46,733 nucleotides of DNA from Bradyrhizobium macuxiense (GCF_001542415.1 NZ_LNCU01000115.1:1-46733); one strand, 5' to 3'; shown: positions 1-8,144, counted from the stretch's first letter. The notes: generated by a model not told the origin, from the sequence alone. Program-made: numbers and translations.

Positions 1-1027
1 GCTTGAGGCGTGTTGTCGCTCACCGATGACATTGCAGCGCGATTTGAAGCGGGCGCGGATAGTCCTGTTAGCGGCGGACGGGCGCAGCACCCGGTCGATC
101 GCCAAGGAAGTTGGGGTCCAGCCGCGGATTGTCAGCGTTTGGCGGCATCGCTATGCCGACCAAGGCCTTGAAGGGCTGCAAGACAAGCCGCGGCCCGGCA
201 AGCAGCCGATCTATACGAAGACGACCGACAAGCGGATTCTGAAGCTGCTGGATAAGCCGCCCCCGCAAGGGTTTGCGCGCTGGACCGGCCCTCTGCTGGC
301 CGAGGCGCTAGGCGATGTTGACGTCCAATATGTCTGGCGGTTCCTGCGCAGCCACAAGATTGACCTCGCGGCTCGCAAGTCCTGGTGTGAGAGCAACGAC
401 CCGAACTTTACGGCCAAAGCCGCCGATGTCGTTGGCCTTTACGTCGCCCCGCCGGCGAAGGCTATTGTGCTCTGCGTGGACGAGAAGCCCTCGATCCAGG
501 CTTTGGAGCGAGCGCAGGGCTATCTGAAGTTGCCCAATGGCCGCGCCTTGACCGGCCAGAGCCACGATTACAAGCGGCATGGCACCACGACATTGTTTGC
601 AGCGCTCGAAGTCGCCACCGGAAAGATCATCGCTACGCATTCAAAACGCCGTCGCCGTGTCGAGTTTCTCGATTTCATGAACAGCCTCACCGCGGCCTTT
701 CCGGGCCGAAAGCTTCACGTCATCCTCGACAACCTCAACACCCACAAGAAGAATGAGAGCTGGCTCAAGGCCCATCCCAATGTGCAATTCCATTTCACAC
801 CGACGAGTGCGTCCTGGCTCAACCAGATCGAGGTATGGTTCTCAATCCTGCAGGGGCAGTCGCTCAGCGGCACCTCCTTCACAAGCCTCAAGCAGCTTCA
901 GGAACACATCGATGCCTACGTCAACGCCTACAACGACAAAGCCGAGCCCTTCGTCTGGACCAAGAAAAAGATCCGTCAACGCCGTTTCAAGGGCCGCCGT
1001 ATCAATCAACTCTGATTCCGGGTACTA
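1..1027 (+). mobile_element. IS630-family insertion sequence, right part only
   Basis: The window opens inside an insertion sequence whose transposase reads rightward; the left end lies outside. The right end is probably at about 1025-1027, because the sequence after the transposase stop (1015) runs only about ten bases before the end of the next gene's coding frame. IS630/Tc1-type elements insert at TA, often within CTAG, and duplicate the TA. Here CTAG stands at 1025-1028, which fits the junction. I cannot see the left terminal repeat, so the exact boundary is inferred. Confidence 0.7.
2..1015 (+). CDS. IS630-family transposase (5' end outside window)
   Basis: DDE-type transposase that cuts and joins the ends of its own element at TA targets. 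The first ATG in the window is at 26, but the frame is open to base 2 and the residues before it continue the usual family N-terminus, so the true start is upstream. A helix-turn-helix region (SIAKEVGVQPRIVSVWRHRY) lies near residues 24-43 counted from the ATG at 26. The catalytic acidic residues are visible in the family motifs: CVDEK near residue 150, VILDNLNTHKK near 232, and SWLNQIEVWF near 262-271 carrying the final Glu. The frame is intact to its stop, so the element may be active. Confidence 0.9.
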   Translation, partial: LEACCRSPMTLQRDLKRARIVLLAADGRSTRSIAKEVGVQPRIVSVWRHRYADQGLEGLQDKPRPGKQPIYTKTTDKRILKLLDKPPPQGFARWTGPLLAEALGDVDVQYVWRFLRSHKIDLAARKSWCESNDPNFTAKAADVVGLYVAPPAKAIVLCVDEKPSIQALERAQGYLKLPNGRALTGQSHDYKRHGTTTLFAALEVATGKIIATHSKRRRRVEFLDFMNSLTAAFPGRKLHVILDNLNTHKKNESWLKAHPNVQFHFTPTSASWLNQIEVWFSILQGQSLSGTSFTSLKQLQEHIDAYVNAYNDKAEPFVWTKKKIRQRRFKGRRINQL

Positions 1028-1702
1028 GCTCTCCATCGCCCGCCAGGCATTCGAGACGAATTGCCGGCGCCAGATCACGATCACCACGGCCGCGGTGGTG
1101 ATGAACAGCAGCCAGGGGCTGACGAACCAGCCGAGATAGCCGAGCGCGAAGAAGAACGCGCGCTGGCCGCGGTTGAAGTGCTGGCCAGCATTCTCGAACA
1201 TCCGCGTGGTGCGGATCACATGGGCTTCCGCCTCCGGCGTGTCGCGCTGGGTGGCCGGCGGCATTGCGCCGAACAGGATCGCCACATAGTTGAACAGGCG
1301 ATAGGCCCAGGCGAATTTGAAGAAGGTGTAGATGAAGATCAGGATCAGCCCGACGCATTTGATCTCCCACAGCGCGGGCGAGGGGCTCAGATTGACCGGG
1401 AGCGTCCCCAGCACGGCGATCGCATCGCTGGTTGCGCGCAGCAGCGTCAGCGCGCCGCCGATCGCGATCAGGCTGGTCGAGGCAAAGAACGCGGTGCCGT
1501 TCTGCAAGCTCGCCATGATCTGCATGTCGACCATCCGCGCATCGCGGTTGAGCAGGTTTCTGACCCAGATCTCACGATAGACATGCATGCGCGACGACAG
1601 GCTGTCGCGGCCGTAGGTGGTGTGCTCCAGCGTGATGGCATAGACCAGCCATTCGATGACGAAGAAGCTGACCGCGACGACATCGACCCAATAGCCCGTC
1701 AT
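1025..1702 (-). CDS. DUF599 family integral membrane protein
   Basis: Inner-membrane protein of 225 residues with about four hydrophobic segments (near residues 5-23, 70-90, 112-135 and 180-208). The pattern, including the central segment FKFAWAYRLFNYVAILFGAMP and the following RGQRAFFFALGYLGWFVSPW, is that of the DUF599 family, whose function is not known. The length is close to the family norm, so little or nothing seems lost at the 3' end. Its TAG stop (1025-1027 on the plus strand) lies exactly at the inferred IS630 junction: the last base of the stop would come from the insertion sequence. Confidence 0.8.
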   Translation of the reverse strand: MTGYWVDVVAVSFFVIEWLVYAITLEHTTYGRDSLSSRMHVYREIWVRNLLNRDARMVDMQIMASLQNGTAFFASTSLIAIGGALTLLRATSDAIAVLGTLPVNLSPSPALWEIKCVGLILIFIYTFFKFAWAYRLFNYVAILFGAMPPATQRDTPEAEAHVIRTTRMFENAGQHFNRGQRAFFFALGYLGWFVSPWLLFITTAAVVIVIWRRQFVSNAWRAMES

Positions 1703-1806
1703 GTTGCCTTTCCCCGAGACTGCGCGGCCGCATCACGTGTGATGTACAGGTTGGACGCGTGCAATGCACTATGGCAAAATGCGCGCTGCAACAGGATTCT
1801 CCCGAC

Positions 1807-2460
1807 ATGCTGAAGCTCGTCATCGGCAACAAGAACTATTCGTCATGGTCGCTGCGACCGTGGCTAGCGCTGCGCGCCAACAACATCCCGTTCGAGGAAA
1901 TCTTCATTCCGCTTTACACCGACCAGGCCGACAAGGATCGCATCCTTGCCGTCAGCAAGGCCGGCAAGGTGCCGACGCTGATCGACGGCGACATCACGGT
2001 GTGGGACTCGCTTGCGATCATCGAGTATCTCGCGGAGCGATTTCCCGACACCAAGCTCTGGCCGGCGGACCGCGCGGCGCGCGCCCATGCCCGGGCGATC
2101 TCGGCGGAAATGCATTCCGGCTTCATGGCGCTGCGCAACGAATGCGGCATGAACCTGCACCGGCCGATCCGCGCCGTCGCCCTGTCGGACGATGCCCGCG
2201 CCAACGTTGCACGGGTTCAGGAGATCTGGGCCGATTGCCACGCGCGCTACGGCAAGCAGGGGCCGTTCCTGTTCGGTGCATTCTCCGGCGCGGATGCGAT
2301 GTACGCCCCCGTGGTGCATCGTTTCCGCACCTACGCAATCCCGGTGAAGCCGGAGGCGCAGCACTATGTCGATGCGATGATGGCGCTACCGGCATTCCAG
2401 GAATGGACCCGCGACGGCCTCGCCGAGACGCTTCTGATCGATCGATTCGAGCACGTCTGA
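1807..2460 (+). CDS. Glutathione S-transferase family protein
   Basis: Soluble protein of 217 residues with a thioredoxin-fold N-terminal domain (about 1-80) and an all-helical C-terminal domain. The N-terminus MLKLVIGNKNYSSWSLRPWL carries the serine-rich segment that binds glutathione sulfur in this subgroup. VPTLIDGD has the cis-proline, and VWDSLAIIEYLAERFP is the typical second glutathione-binding motif. Family members conjugate or reduce small electrophiles with glutathione; the substrate cannot be read from sequence. An ATG at 1759 would add 16 residues, but the start at 1807 matches the family N-terminus. It is divergent from the DUF599 gene. Confidence 0.88.
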   Translation: MLKLVIGNKNYSSWSLRPWLALRANNIPFEEIFIPLYTDQADKDRILAVSKAGKVPTLIDGDITVWDSLAIIEYLAERFPDTKLWPADRAARAHARAISAEMHSGFMALRNECGMNLHRPIRAVALSDDARANVARVQEIWADCHARYGKQGPFLFGAFSGADAMYAPVVHRFRTYAIPVKPEAQHYVDAMMALPAFQEWTRDGLAETLLIDRFEHV

Positions 2461-2575
2461 TACGCGCATCGACTGCCGAATTGTGACAGCCGGGCCAAAC
2501 ATCGCGGCTTGACGCCGCGGTGCCAAAGGGTGTGAATCTGCAACCAGTCTTTGCAATCGCGAAAGGACTAAGACC

Positions 2576-2944
2576 ATGGGCATTCTCGATTCTTTGGAAA
2601 ATTCGCCGGAGCTGAAAGGGATGCTTGGCCAGCTTGGCGCGGCGGTCATTCCCGCTGTGCTCGGCGAAGTGCTGGGCAATGGCGGGCAGGGCGGACTGTC
2701 GGCGATCGTCGCCAAGCTTGAGCAGGCCGGCCTCGGCGACCAGGTCAAATCCTGGATCGGTAACGGACAGAACCTGCCGATCACAGCCGACCAACTCCAG
2801 CAGGTGCTCGGCAGCGATACGGTCAAGCAGCTGGCTGCGAGGTTCAACATTCCGGTCGACCAGCTCTCCAAGGTGCTTGCCCAGGCGCTTCCGGGTGCAG
2901 TCGATAGCGCGAGCCCCGACGGCAAGCTGCCGCACACTGCCTAA
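2576..2944 (+). CDS. YidB/DUF937 family protein
   Basis: Small acidic protein of 122 residues without signal peptide or membrane segment. It begins MGILDSLENSPELKGMLGQ and contains the glycine-rich segment EVLGNGGQGGLSAIVAKLEQAGLGDQVKSW, split here as residues 28-58, followed by a helical repeat (ITADQLQQVLGSDTVKQLA). This arrangement is that of YidB (DUF937), a widespread family of unknown biochemical role. AAGGACT lies about ten bases upstream of the ATG. A short GC hairpin (arms 2503-2508 and 2514-2519) lies between the GST gene and this one but lacks a T-run. Confidence 0.8.
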   Translation: MGILDSLENSPELKGMLGQLGAAVIPAVLGEVLGNGGQGGLSAIVAKLEQAGLGDQVKSWIGNGQNLPITADQLQQVLGSDTVKQLAARFNIPVDQLSKVLAQALPGAVDSASPDGKLPHTA

Positions 2945-3160
2945 CGCCCTGGAATCGGGTTCCGCGGAACATCGGCCGGGGAATTCCTCGTGGCACGCAA
3001 ATTGCTCTCTATCGCCCTGAAAACTCTGCAAAAATTAGGCATTGGCCATGTCCCGATCCTGCTGGATTTCGGGCTCGTCCGTGTGCTAGCTTGCTGCAGG
3101 GTTCTCAATAGGTTGGCCAGTGCTAGCGGGACAGTAGGCACGGCCAGCAATCTCTAGAAA

Positions 3161-3364
3161 ATGGAGAGGGCGTTGAAGCATAAGTTCACCGTTGGAGAGA
3201 CTGTGTATTTTACTGCCAGCAACGTGGCGCGTCCTGCCGCGAGTGGCACCTACCAGGTGATCCGCCTGCTGCCGACGGACGGCGACGACTGCCAGTACCG
3301 CATCAAGAGCTCGACCGAAGCTTTCGAACGTGTGGCCAAGGAGAGTCAGCTCGCGCTGTCCTGA
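3161..3364 (+). CDS. Conserved small hypothetical protein
   Basis: Protein of 67 residues with a basic start and a beta-rich core (KFTVGETVYFTASN, GTYQVIRLLP, CQYRIKSS). It looks like a small SH3-like or beta-barrel fold, but I do not recognise a named family. The start is ambiguous. ATG at 3161 has no clear ribosome site, whereas GGAGAGG at 3163-3169 lies four or five bases before an in-frame TTG at 3173, which would give 63 residues (LKHKFTVGE). The TTG start is a serious alternative. The codon pattern matches neighbouring genes. Confidence 0.6.
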   Translation: MERALKHKFTVGETVYFTASNVARPAASGTYQVIRLLPTDGDDCQYRIKSSTEAFERVAKESQLALS

Positions 3365-3518
3365 CGGAACTGTGCGCAAGCCGGCGGGTTGAGCGTTTCC
3401 GCCCCCGCCGCCGCTAAAAGGCCCTGTTCGCAGACCCATTCTGCCGAAGGTTGGACGCCGGGGTGGCCGCGTCCCACCGTCGGTGATTGTGCTTATGCTG
3501 CGTTGAGGGACATCGCGG

Positions 3519-4442
3519 ATGAATTGGGCTTGGACTTCTTCGCTGGATCAGATCTGGCGCTCGCCGACCTTTCCGATGTGGCTGACGCTGGCCGCGGCAG
3601 GTTTTTTTGGCATTGTCGTACTGGTCACGCTGCTCCGCGCGGAGAAGTCCGTCGCCAATGGCGCGTTGACGGTGATCACCTTGCTGTCGATTGCGGTTGC
3701 GGTCGCTGCGACGATCCGAGGCTTCACGCCGGGCGGGCAGGCCGCGCCGGCTGAGACACGTACCGCCGAGGCAACGAGTTCGACGCTGCCGGCGCTCGCC
3801 TGCGTCGATGATCTGGCCGGCGATGCTGTCCTGAATGCCTGCGAGAAGGTGCTGTTCGGTTCGGCGGAGTCAGCTGCGGCGGCCGTCAGCTATGCTTCCG
3901 CGCAGATATCACGCCTGACTTCGTTCGGCGATCTCGCGACGGCCGATCGCAATGCGACCACTGAGGTGCAGGCGCTGCGTCGTGCGGTCGAGCACGACCG
4001 TTACGGCTTGATGGCCTATGTGCTGATGGCGCGTGACCACTGTACGCCGACCGCGTGCCCTGCGTTCCGCTCGCTCGGCGACAATCATCAGGTCGTCGCC
4101 AACATGAATGACCGGACCTACGAGAACCTGATCACCCGCTATGCGGCCTCCTGGAACGCGCCGCTCGGCCTGCCGCCGACGGCCGCTGGGCTGGTGGCCG
4201 GATTGCCGCCGTCGATGCCGACGGGCAGGCCGACCAATGCCGAGTTTCCGAGCTCGGCGTCGACGCCGCCGGTCAGCATCATGACGACAGAGCCGGCCAA
4301 GCCGCCGGCCGCAGCTCCGCCGCCCGCACGCCCCGCCGTTGCGGCGAAGCGGTCACCGGCGCCGAAGCGCGCGCCAGTCCAGCTCGCGCCGCCGCCGGCT
4401 GCGCCCGCAGCGCCCGCGCCAGCCGCCGCGAACCAGGACTAG
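3519..4442 (+). CDS. Inner-membrane hypothetical protein with Pro/Ala-rich tail
   Basis: Protein of 307 residues. Two closely spaced transmembrane helices (about 20-39 and 48-66) anchor it. Residues 75-225 form a soluble domain with cysteines at CVDD, NACEKV, DHCTPTACP. The last 80 residues are a low-complexity Pro/Ala/Lys tail of the kind that spans periplasm or binds cell wall. I do not recognise the central domain. There is no obvious operon partner: DUF1489 follows after about 150 bp in the same direction. The tail accounts for much of the local GC excess. Confidence 0.65.
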   Translation: MNWAWTSSLDQIWRSPTFPMWLTLAAAGFFGIVVLVTLLRAEKSVANGALTVITLLSIAVAVAATIRGFTPGGQAAPAETRTAEATSSTLPALACVDDLAGDAVLNACEKVLFGSAESAAAAVSYASAQISRLTSFGDLATADRNATTEVQALRRAVEHDRYGLMAYVLMARDHCTPTACPAFRSLGDNHQVVANMNDRTYENLITRYAASWNAPLGLPPTAAGLVAGLPPSMPTGRPTNAEFPSSASTPPVSIMTTEPAKPPAAAPPPARPAVAAKRSPAPKRAPVQLAPPPAAPAAPAPAAANQD

Positions 4443-4590
4443 CAGCGAGGAGGTCTGGCTGAACCGCCGTCGCGTGCGAGCGACGGCCTGGACCTGATGC
4501 CAGCACAGATCCGTTCTGTTTGTCGCCGCTATCCACTGTTCCCGATCCTGCTCCCTTTTCAAAGCCTGCGCCGCTCGCTAAATCCGGCGC

Positions 4591-5031
4591 ATGCCGCTTC
4601 ATCTCATCAAGCTTGCCGTCGGTTGCGAGTCCGTCAAGGAACTCAAGGGCTGGGTCGCCGAACGGATGGCGACCGCGAAGAAAAAGGGCCTGCCGCTCCG
4701 TCACGTCCACATCACCCGTATGACGCCGAAGCGCGACGAGGAAATCCTCGCTGGCGGCTCGCTTTATTGGGTGATCAAGGGCGAGATCGCTGCGCGCGAG
4801 AAGATCATCGCGATCGAGCCGTTCCGCGACAAGGACGGCATCGGGCGTTGCCGGCTGGTCATGCAGCCCAAGGTGATCGCGGTGTCGCCGCGGCCGATGC
4901 GGCCGTTCCAGGGGTGGCGTTACTTGACCGCGGACTCCGCACCATCAGACCTCACCAAATCGAGCGCGGCCACCGTGGCGTCGATGCCCGAGCCGATGCG
5001 CCGCGAGCTGCGCGATCTCGGATTGCTGTAA
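4591..5031 (+). CDS. DUF1489 family protein
   Basis: Protein of 146 residues, cytoplasmic by the absence of signal or membrane segments. The start MPLHLIKLAVGCESVKEL, the central HITRMTPKRDEEILAGGSLYWVIKG and the later CRLVMQPKVIAVSPRPMRPFQGWRYL are characteristic of DUF1489, an alphaproteobacterial family of unknown function. The length is the family norm. The ATG at 4591 begins the conserved part directly. Its stop codon (5029-5031) lies inside the first copy of an 18-bp tandem repeat. Confidence 0.82.
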   Translation: MPLHLIKLAVGCESVKELKGWVAERMATAKKKGLPLRHVHITRMTPKRDEEILAGGSLYWVIKGEIAAREKIIAIEPFRDKDGIGRCRLVMQPKVIAVSPRPMRPFQGWRYLTADSAPSDLTKSSAATVASMPEPMRRELRDLGLL

Positions 5032-5072
5032 GCAGTCGGATTGCTGTGAGCAATCGGATTGCCGTAGACGAC
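5019..5072 (+). repeat. Three tandem copies of an 18-bp unit
   Basis: The unit CGGATTGCTGTAAGCAGT at 5019-5036 is followed by CGGATTGCTGTGAGCAAT at 5037-5054 and a diverged CGGATTGCCGTAGACGAC at 5055-5072. The first copy overlaps the last codons and stop of the DUF1489 gene. This looks like slippage duplication at the gene's 3' end. Confidence 0.8.
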
Positions 5073-5092
5073 CGCGCAACGGCCGGTGCGGA

Positions 5093-5848
5093 TCACGGCG
5101 ACGTGGTCACCAGATGCAGCCGGCTCCATTGCGAGGCCGGGATCTCGACATAGCGGCCGGCTTCCGTACTGCCGACGGTGACGTCGAACAGTTCATGGTC
5201 GATGCCCATCTCGCCGAGATACCTGCGGAACTGATCGGTGAAGATCATGGTGAGGCTTTCGCGGTGCTCGGTCGAGACGTTGGGCGCGAGCCGGTTGTGG
5301 ATCGCCATGGTGCTGGTCAGGATCACGCGATTGCCGGGCGGGAGGCTGCGATGCACGCCGCCTGCCAGCATCAACACGCAGGCAAGATCGCAGGGGGCAC
5401 CTGAGAGCGTCTCTTTGGCATCCAGCGGGCCGCCGGGCCGCTTCAGCACAAAGCAGTCCGCGTCGGATTTCCCGCTGCAGGTCTCGACCTCGGTTGCCGC
5501 GACCGCGGCGTCGATGCCACGATCGCGCAGGATGTGGCCGAGGCTGGCGGCGACGGTGAGGTCGGACGGCCCCTTGATGTTGATCACCACCGGGAGCTTG
5601 CGCCCGGCCTGCCTGTCCAGGATCGCCAGCAGGCGCTTGTAGGTGTCCCATTGCACGGCGCCTTCGGCGGCGATCCAGTCGGAGCAGCCGGGGCCGCAGG
5701 CATCGGGAGCGCCGTGCGCGACGTAGAAGATCATCGCGCCAGGCGCCGAATTGACGCCGCCGACCGCCGGCCGGGTCTGCGCCTGCGCCCCGCCAATGGC
5801 CAGCAGCGCGCCGCCGAGGATAATGGTCTGCCTGAAAAAACGAGTCAT
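5093..5848 (-). CDS. Periplasmic ClpP-fold (COG3904-like) protein lacking the usual Ser
   Basis: Protein of 251 residues with a signal peptide (MTRFFRQTIILGGALLAIGGAQA). The pattern of a strand (VVINIKGPSDL), a helix ending in ILRDRGIDAAVA, and then CDLACVLMLAGGVHR with a following MAIHNRL resembles the periplasmic ClpP/crotonase-like proteins of COG3904, in which the equivalent helix start is usually CxSAC with the serine at the oxyanion site. Here the serine position is Leu, so peptidase activity is doubtful. At least seven cysteines suggest disulfides in the periplasm. It is a single gene, convergent with DUF1489. Confidence 0.6.
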   Translation of the reverse strand: MTRFFRQTIILGGALLAIGGAQAQTRPAVGGVNSAPGAMIFYVAHGAPDACGPGCSDWIAAEGAVQWDTYKRLLAILDRQAGRKLPVVINIKGPSDLTVAASLGHILRDRGIDAAVAATEVETCSGKSDADCFVLKRPGGPLDAKETLSGAPCDLACVLMLAGGVHRSLPPGNRVILTSTMAIHNRLAPNVSTEHRESLTMIFTDQFRRYLGEMGIDHELFDVTVGSTEAGRYVEIPASQWSRLHLVTTSP

Positions 5849-5923
5849 GCCGATCGCCCCTGAAAGGCGCGATCATCCACGCGCCGCGCGGGCGGCGCAA
5901 GCACGACGCAACCCTCGCAGTGG

Positions 5924-5966
5924 CTAAAGCGCGATGAGATTGGGTTGAATCGTCATCGCGCTTTAG
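5924..5966. repeat. Perfect inverted repeat, intergenic
   Basis: Arms CTAAAGCGCGATGA (5924-5937) and TCATCGCGCTTTAG (5953-5966) are perfect 14-bp complements around a 15-base loop. It lies between the COG3904-like gene and panC, directly beside a second palindromic repeat (5977-6049). From general knowledge, such elements are scattered in Bradyrhizobium and Rhodopseudomonas genomes. Confidence 0.8.
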
Positions 5967-5976
5967 CTCCTTGTTT

Positions 5977-6049
5977 GAGCATGATCTCCGCGCAAACGCT
6001 TCGCGTTTGTCGCGAGGGAAAACCGCTGCACTCTTTCCGGATCATGCTC
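5977..6049. repeat. Dispersed palindromic repeat, GAGCATGATC family, copy 1
   Basis: Outer arms are GAGCATGATC (5977-5986) and GATCATGCTC (6040-6049), with an inner GCAAACGC/GCGTTTGT pair. A homologous copy is at 11718-11790 and a shorter relative at 32590-32636. The right arm runs into the panC stop codon (6049-6051), so the transcript end of panC is inside the hairpin and it may act as its terminator. Confidence 0.8.
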
Positions 6050-6900
6050 TAGACCGCGATGTTGTCGATCAGGCGCGTGGTGCCGAGCTTTGCCGCAACC
6101 AGCATCCGCATCGGGCCGTCCTTGAGCGAGCCGATCGGCGCCAACGTGGCGGCGTGACGGACCTCGAGATAGTCGAGCACGAAGCCTGCCTTGGTGATCG
6201 CCGCGGCGCCCGCCGCCATTGCCTTGGCGGTGTTCTCGCCGGCGCGCAGGCGGGCCGCGGTGTCCTTCATTACCCGATTGAGCGCCGGGGCGGCGCGCCG
6301 CTCCTCGGCCGAGAGGTAGACGTTGCGCGAGGACATCGCGAGGCCGTCGCGCTCGCGCACCGTCTTCGACCCGATCACCTTGACGCCGAGGTCGAGGTCC
6401 GCGGCCATCTGGGTCACGACGCGCAGTTGCTGGAAGTCCTTCTCGCCGAAGATCGCGACGTCAGGCCGGACCTGCGTGAACAGCTTGCCGACCACGGTGG
6501 CGACGCCGCCGAAGAAATGCGGCCGGAAACGATCCTCCAGTCCGGCGGTGGCCGGCCCCTCCGGCACGATCCGGGTGGCGAAGCCGTCCGGGTACATCGC
6601 CTTCACCTCCGGGTGCCAGACCAGGTCGACGCCCTCGTCGGCGAGTTTGGCGATGTCAGCCTTCCAGGTACGCGGATACGAGCCGAAATCCTCGGTCGGC
6701 GCGAACTGCGTCGGGTTGACGAAGATCGAGACGACGACCCGCTTGGCGCGACGCTTGGCGAGCCGCACCAGCGACACATGCCCGTCATGGAGAGCTCCCA
6801 TGGTTGGCACCAGCGCAATCGTTGCCTTCTTGGCGCGCAAGGCCTCGACGGTGCGGCGCAGGGCGGGAACTGTACGGACGACGGCAGGATTTCTCGGCAT
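6049..6900 (-). CDS. panC: Pantothenate synthetase
   Basis: Cytoplasmic ligase that joins pantoate and beta-alanine with ATP to make pantothenate, the precursor of coenzyme A. Protein of 283 residues, the family's usual length. VPTMGALHDGHVSLV holds the HxGH-type nucleotide-binding motif, followed by SIFVNPTQFAPTEDFGSYPRT, FFGGVATVVGKLF, FGEKDFQQL and the KMSKS-like segment DGLAMSSRNVYLS. I start at the ATG at 6898-6900 (MPRNPAVVRT). An upstream in-frame ATG at 7008 would add 36 Pro/Arg-rich residues unlike the family. No panB is adjacent. The 3' end runs into a palindromic repeat. Confidence 0.95.
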   Translation of the reverse strand: MPRNPAVVRTVPALRRTVEALRAKKATIALVPTMGALHDGHVSLVRLAKRRAKRVVVSIFVNPTQFAPTEDFGSYPRTWKADIAKLADEGVDLVWHPEVKAMYPDGFATRIVPEGPATAGLEDRFRPHFFGGVATVVGKLFTQVRPDVAIFGEKDFQQLRVVTQMAADLDLGVKVIGSKTVRERDGLAMSSRNVYLSAEERRAAPALNRVMKDTAARLRAGENTAKAMAAGAAAITKAGFVLDYLEVRHAATLAPIGSLKDGPMRMLVAAKLGTTRLIDNIAV

Positions 6901-7054
6901 CGGGTCTCGGTCTCTTGGGGCGTGCCTTGGGTGAGGCGGCCTGGGTGACGTAGTTTGGTGAAGTGGCTTGCGAGGTAAGCGGCGCGGCGGGCCGGGTGAG
7001 TTTACCAAGACCGCAACGTAGCCTGCAAATCGGCGTGGCAGGACAGCATTACCC

Positions 7055-7220
7055 GACTCCCAATTTTTGCGGACCAGCGGCTTTGTGCTGCCGATCGACG
7101 CAGTCGTTTAATTCAATCGATTCATGATGAAGGACGGCACGAATCGATTTCGTGCCGGCGCGATGCAATTCACTTGACCGCAGCCACGCTCGATTTGAAG
7201 ATCATACTAGGGGTTGAGTC
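7055..7220 (+). promoter_or_regulatory. mipZ upstream region with four GANTC sites and a hairpin
   Basis: GANTC, the CcrM methylation sequence, occurs at 7055-7059 (GACTC), 7119-7123 (GATTC), 7141-7145 (GAATC) and 7216-7220 (GAGTC), the last between the ribosome site and the mipZ ATG. A perfect hairpin GGCACGAA/TTCGTGCC spans 7136-7156 and contains the third site. In Caulobacter the mipZ promoter is a known GcrA/CcrM target, so cell-cycle-timed expression is likely here. I cannot fix the -35 and -10. Confidence 0.6.
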
Positions 7221-8144
7221 ATGTTAGTGCAGGCTAGTCAGGGTCAATCCGGCTCTGCGCATGTTGTTGTGCTGGGCAACGAGAAGGGCGGTTCGGGCAA
7301 GTCGACCACCGCCCTGCATATCGCTGTCGCGCTGTTGAAGGCCGGCCAGCGCGTCGCCAGCATCGATCTCGACTGCCGCCAGCAAAGTTTCACCCGCTAT
7401 ATCGACAACCGCCGAGCCTGGGCGCGGCGCTCCGGGCTCGACCTCGCGCTTCCCGTGCACACCTGCATCAAGTACGGCGAGACGATGCAGATCGCCGAGA
7501 ACGAGAACGCCGAGTTTCAGCAGTTCATGGAGGCGGTGAGCGCGGTCGAGCGTGCCTATGATTTCATCGTGATCGATACGCCGGGCTCGGACAGCTACCT
7601 GATGCGGCTGGCGCATTCGATGGCCGACACGCTGGTGACCCCGATCAACGACAGTTTCCTCGACTTCGACGTGCTGGGCACCGTCGATCCCGCCACCTAT
7701 GCGGTGATCGGCGAGAGCCACTATGCCGAGATGGTGCGCGACACCAGGCGCAAGCGCCGCCAGCTCGACGGCGCCACCACGGACTGGATCGTGGTCCGCA
7801 ACCGTCTCTCGATGCTCGGCTCGCGCAACAAGCAGCTCGTCGCCGACGGCCTGAAGCAATTGTCGCTCCGGCTCGGGTTCCGCTCGGTTGACGGCTTCGC
7901 GGAGCGGGTGGTGTATCGCGAGTTCTTTCCCCGGGGGCTCACCGCGCTCGACGACATCGACGAGGCAACGCTCGGAACCCGTCCGAGCATGGGCCACGTG
8001 ACCGCGCGCGAGGAGGTCACGAGCCTGCTGCGCCAGCTGAAGCTGCCGCTCGACGAGCGCGGCCGGCGGCGGGCAGCCAACCGGGCTGAATGGTTCAGCC
8101 AGGTCGACAAGCCGCTCGAAGTTCACGACATCATCGGGAGTTAG
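7221..8144 (+). CDS. mipZ: Division-plane positioning ATPase MipZ
   Basis: ParA/MinD-type ATPase of 307 residues that in alphaproteobacteria forms a bipolar gradient on ParB and DNA and inhibits FtsZ near the poles. VVVLGNEKGGSGKSTTALH has the deviant Walker A (KGGSGKS, residues 22-28). DLDCRQQSFTRYIDNRRAW, VIDTPGSDSYLMRLAHSMAD, VTPINDSFLDFDVLGTVDP and DWIVVRNRLSMLGSRNK match MipZ more closely than plasmid ParA, and the region FRSVDGFAERVVYREFFPRGLT is MipZ-specific. AGGGG stands about seven bases before the ATG. The gene stands alone, divergent from panC, as mipZ usually does. Confidence 0.92.
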   Translation: MLVQASQGQSGSAHVVVLGNEKGGSGKSTTALHIAVALLKAGQRVASIDLDCRQQSFTRYIDNRRAWARRSGLDLALPVHTCIKYGETMQIAENENAEFQQFMEAVSAVERAYDFIVIDTPGSDSYLMRLAHSMADTLVTPINDSFLDFDVLGTVDPATYAVIGESHYAEMVRDTRRKRRQLDGATTDWIVVRNRLSMLGSRNKQLVADGLKQLSLRLGFRSVDGFAERVVYREFFPRGLTALDDIDEATLGTRPSMGHVTAREEVTSLLRQLKLPLDERGRRRAANRAEWFSQVDKPLEVHDIIGS

